Below are positions 62,315 to 64,000 of a stretch of DNA of 64,000 nt, in pieces (positions within the stretch are counted from its first letter, which is position 1; each line of letters opens with the position of its first letter). Made by a program: the position numbers and the translations under genes. Origin of the DNA: Streptomyces sp. B1I3 (GTDB lineage Bacteria; Actinomycetota; Actinomycetes; Streptomycetales; Streptomycetaceae); the NCBI RefSeq assembly GCF_030816615.1, contig NZ_JAUSYD010000001.1:5602501-5666500 (forward strand), written 5' to 3'. A model generated the notes under the pieces. That model had not been told where the DNA came from. It did no database searches and saw only the letters and a program-made list of their open reading frames with translations.

Positions 62315-63450
62315 GGGGTTTCCTCGGGGTCGGAAGGGGAGACGGGCACGGGTGCCACGGCGGCGGGCAGCAGACCGATCAGCACGGCGGCGGCGGGCAG
62401 GAGGGGCAGCAGGGGAGCGGTCAGCGGCACCACACCTGGGTGCAGGGCCTCGGAGCCGGCCGCCCGGATCATCGCCGCCGCGACGGCCACCCCCGAACCG
62501 GCGACCAGCCAGGCGCGCACGCCCCACCGGTCCGGGCGGTAGCGGGTGCGGACCGAGCGGCGGCCGCCGAGTCCCAGCCCGGCCAGGGCCGCGAGCAGTC
62601 CGGCCAGCAGCAGGGGCAGCCCGTACACCGCCCCCTGTGCGGTGAGCAGGCCGTACGTCCCCACGCAGACTCCCAGCAGCCCGCCGAGCGTCAGCACGGC
62701 CGTGGTGTGCCGGACGGCGGGCGGGACGGGGGCCGTGCGCCCGTATCCCCGGGCGTCCATGGACGCCGCCACCGCGACCGATCGCTCCAGCGCACCTTCG
62801 ATCACGGGCAGACCGATCTGGAGCACGGCCCCGATGCCGCCGGTCGGACGGCCGCGCAGCCGGCGGGCCGTCCGCAGCCGCACCACGTCGGCGACCATGT
62901 TGGGGGCGAACGTCATCGCGACGACGACGGCGACCCCCGCCTCGTAGAGCGCGCCCGGCAGCGACTTCAGCAGCCTGGCCGGGTTGGCCAGCGAGTTGGC
63001 CGCACCGACGCAGATCAGCAGCGTGGCCAGCTTCGCCCCGTCGTACAGGGCGAAGACCACCTGCTCGGCGGTGACCCGGCCGCCGATCCGGATGCCCTGC
63101 GCCCAGTGCGGCAAGGGTAGTTCGGGGAGCGTGAACAGGGTGTGCGTCCCCGGGAGCGGGGAGCCGAGGACGACGGAGAAGACCAGCCGCACGCCGACGA
63201 CGAACAGCCCCAGCTTGACGAAGGCCCCGTAGGAACGGGCCCACGGCGCGTCCGTACGGCGCGCCGCCACCACATAGCCGGCCACGCCCACCAGCAGCCC
63301 GAGCAGCAGCGGGTTGGTCGTACGGGAGGCGGCGGTGGCGAGGCCGAGCGCCCACAGCCACCAGGCCCCGGCGGGCAGCGCGTTGGCGCGGGTGGCCGCG
63401 GGCGCGCGCAGCGCACGGTGGAGCCGGGCCGTGCCGGTGGAACGGGTCAT
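62311..63450 (-). CDS. ECF transporter T component (EcfT)
   Basis: Transmembrane coupling subunit, 379 residues, longer than the usual 250-280 because of extra hydrophobic segments at the C-terminus. The two Ala-Arg-Gly-type coupling motifs are present: LRTARRLRGRPTG and SMDARGYGRTAP. GGRVTAEQVVFALYDGAKLATLLICVG is the typical central helix. It follows the secreted protein gene with a four-base overlap and precedes the ATPase with another. Confidence 0.92.
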   Translation of the reverse strand: MTRSTGTARLHRALRAPAATRANALPAGAWWLWALGLATAASRTTNPLLLGLLVGVAGYVVAARRTDAPWARSYGAFVKLGLFVVGVRLVFSVVLGSPLPGTHTLFTLPELPLPHWAQGIRIGGRVTAEQVVFALYDGAKLATLLICVGAANSLANPARLLKSLPGALYEAGVAVVVAMTFAPNMVADVVRLRTARRLRGRPTGGIGAVLQIGLPVIEGALERSVAVAASMDARGYGRTAPVPPAVRHTTAVLTLGGLLGVCVGTYGLLTAQGAVYGLPLLLAGLLAALAGLGLGGRRSVRTRYRPDRWGVRAWLVAGSGVAVAAAMIRAAGSEALHPGVVPLTAPLLPLLPAAAVLIGLLPAAVAPVPVSPSDPEETP

Positions 63451-64000
63451 CGGCGCCGGCGGGACCGCACCACTGCGGCGACGCCGAGCAGGAACACCGC
63501 ACCGATGCCCGTGAGCACCCCGGCCGACGGACCGCCGCTCGTGTCGGAGCCCTGTGCGGAGGGGGGAGTCCCGGCGAAGGGTGAGCCGGCGGGGTCGGCG
63601 GACGCGGTGATGGACCCGCGCGACCCGGTGCCGCCGGAGACCTGCTCGCCGCAGCCCGACGCGGGATAACCCGATATCGCGCAGAGCATCGCCGCGCTGT
63701 CGTACCGCAGCGGCTTCGCCACCGCGGCGAGAGCCTCGGCCGTACTCGCCTCCGGCGCCACCTGCGCGCAGGCCGTGCGCAGTGCGGGCGGCCGCTCCCC
63801 GTCCGGGGCGTCGGCCGCCGTCCCCGCGTCGATGACCAGCGCTATCCGCTTGAGGCCGTCCTTCACCGGGGTGTCCGCACAGATCGCTGCGAAGGCCGGC
63901 GCACGCCGAGGCTGGGCGGCGTCCTGGGAGTCCTGGCTCACGGCGAACCGGAAGCCCTGCACCGCCCCGTCGTCCGGCCGGACCAGGGACGGGCCCTGCG
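63447..64000 (-). CDS. SCO2322-family-type secreted protein, N-terminus outside the window
   Basis: Extracytoplasmic protein associated with an ECF operon; its 5' end lies beyond the window. The visible 184 codons show a folded part with FAAICADTPVKDGLKRIALVIDAG, two further Cys pairs (TACAQ, LCAISGY, GCGEQ), then a Ser/Gly linker, a transmembrane helix (GVLTGIGAVFLLGVAAVV) and RSRRRR, a sortase-like or membrane anchor layout without LPxTG. It probably captures or processes the ECF substrate. The family name is recalled from S. coelicolor gene order. Confidence 0.8.
   Translation of the reverse strand, partial: QGPSLVRPDDGAVQGFRFAVSQDSQDAAQPRRAPAFAAICADTPVKDGLKRIALVIDAGTAADAPDGERPPALRTACAQVAPEASTAEALAAVAKPLRYDSAAMLCAISGYPASGCGEQVSGGTGSRGSITASADPAGSPFAGTPPSAQGSDTSGGPSAGVLTGIGAVFLLGVAAVVRSRRRR

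Overview
This window is a high-G+C chromosomal stretch from a Streptomyces. The evidence is the fabD-fabH-acpP-fabF operon behind a FasR-type regulator, the aceE - DUF3052 - peroxiredoxin - TerD gene order, frequent GTG starts, and third-codon-position G/C. Gene order from fabF to the ECF transporter at the right edge resembles the S. coelicolor core chromosome (recalled, not searched), interrupted by one inserted island.

Left part (1-17,300): fatty-acid synthesis operon with fasR (minus strand), a pirin, a serine hydrolase, a leaderless MerR/aldo-keto reductase pair, a DUF4429 protein, a secreted or anchored alpha/beta hydrolase, a divergent TetR/MFS-exporter pair with two clear dyads, a small secreted I36-type protein, the homodimeric pyruvate dehydrogenase aceE, a DUF3052 protein and a peroxiredoxin.

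Tellurium-resistance-type stress and biosynthesis region (17,600-26,800): two TerD proteins, a TerC/DUF475 membrane protein, a TerA-like protein and a divergent TerD protein with a YGYPQP-repeat tail. These are followed by a citrate-lyase-like aldolase, one very long ORF joining PRTase, TRSP and StiP modules, and a HAD phosphatase. This matches the predicted Ter-linked nucleoside-like metabolite pathway; no ATP-grasp gene is seen.

Middle (26,900-30,500): FmdB zinc ribbon with a Cys-rich tail, DUF4383 membrane protein, a coiled-coil membrane protein, a DUF4097 lipoprotein and tRNA-Val(TAC).

Island (30,507-37,441): an exact 87-bp direct repeat, made of the 3' part of tRNA-Val plus its terminator, flanks about 6.9 kb that is partly A+T-rich. 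It carries an ApeA-like HEPN protein, an integrase reduced to its catalytic domain, a ParA-type ATPase directly coupled to a HEPN RNase-like protein (the best candidate for an undescribed immunity module), a flavoprotein, a hypothetical protein and a DUF4265 protein. A third, degenerate att-like copy at 38,356 and a decayed copy of the flavoprotein gene at 39,690-39,945 suggest repeated insertion and decay at this tRNA.

Right part (38,500-64,000): LysE exporter, several small membrane or SHOCT proteins, SRPBCC, DUF7144, DUF1254, DUF2277, DedA, DoxX and PhoD phosphatase. Then come a secreted HNH nuclease, a FetB-like permease, a HAD hydrolase, a Pro/Ser-rich peptidoglycan-binding protein, and an MFS transporter fused to a MarR domain whose 3' end looks frameshifted. 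GNAT, DUF2330, a GT87-PAP2 fusion and a predicted DNA-binding protein follow. The edge holds an ECF vitamin/metal uptake operon (T, fused A-A', S) with an upstream secreted protein cut by the window end.
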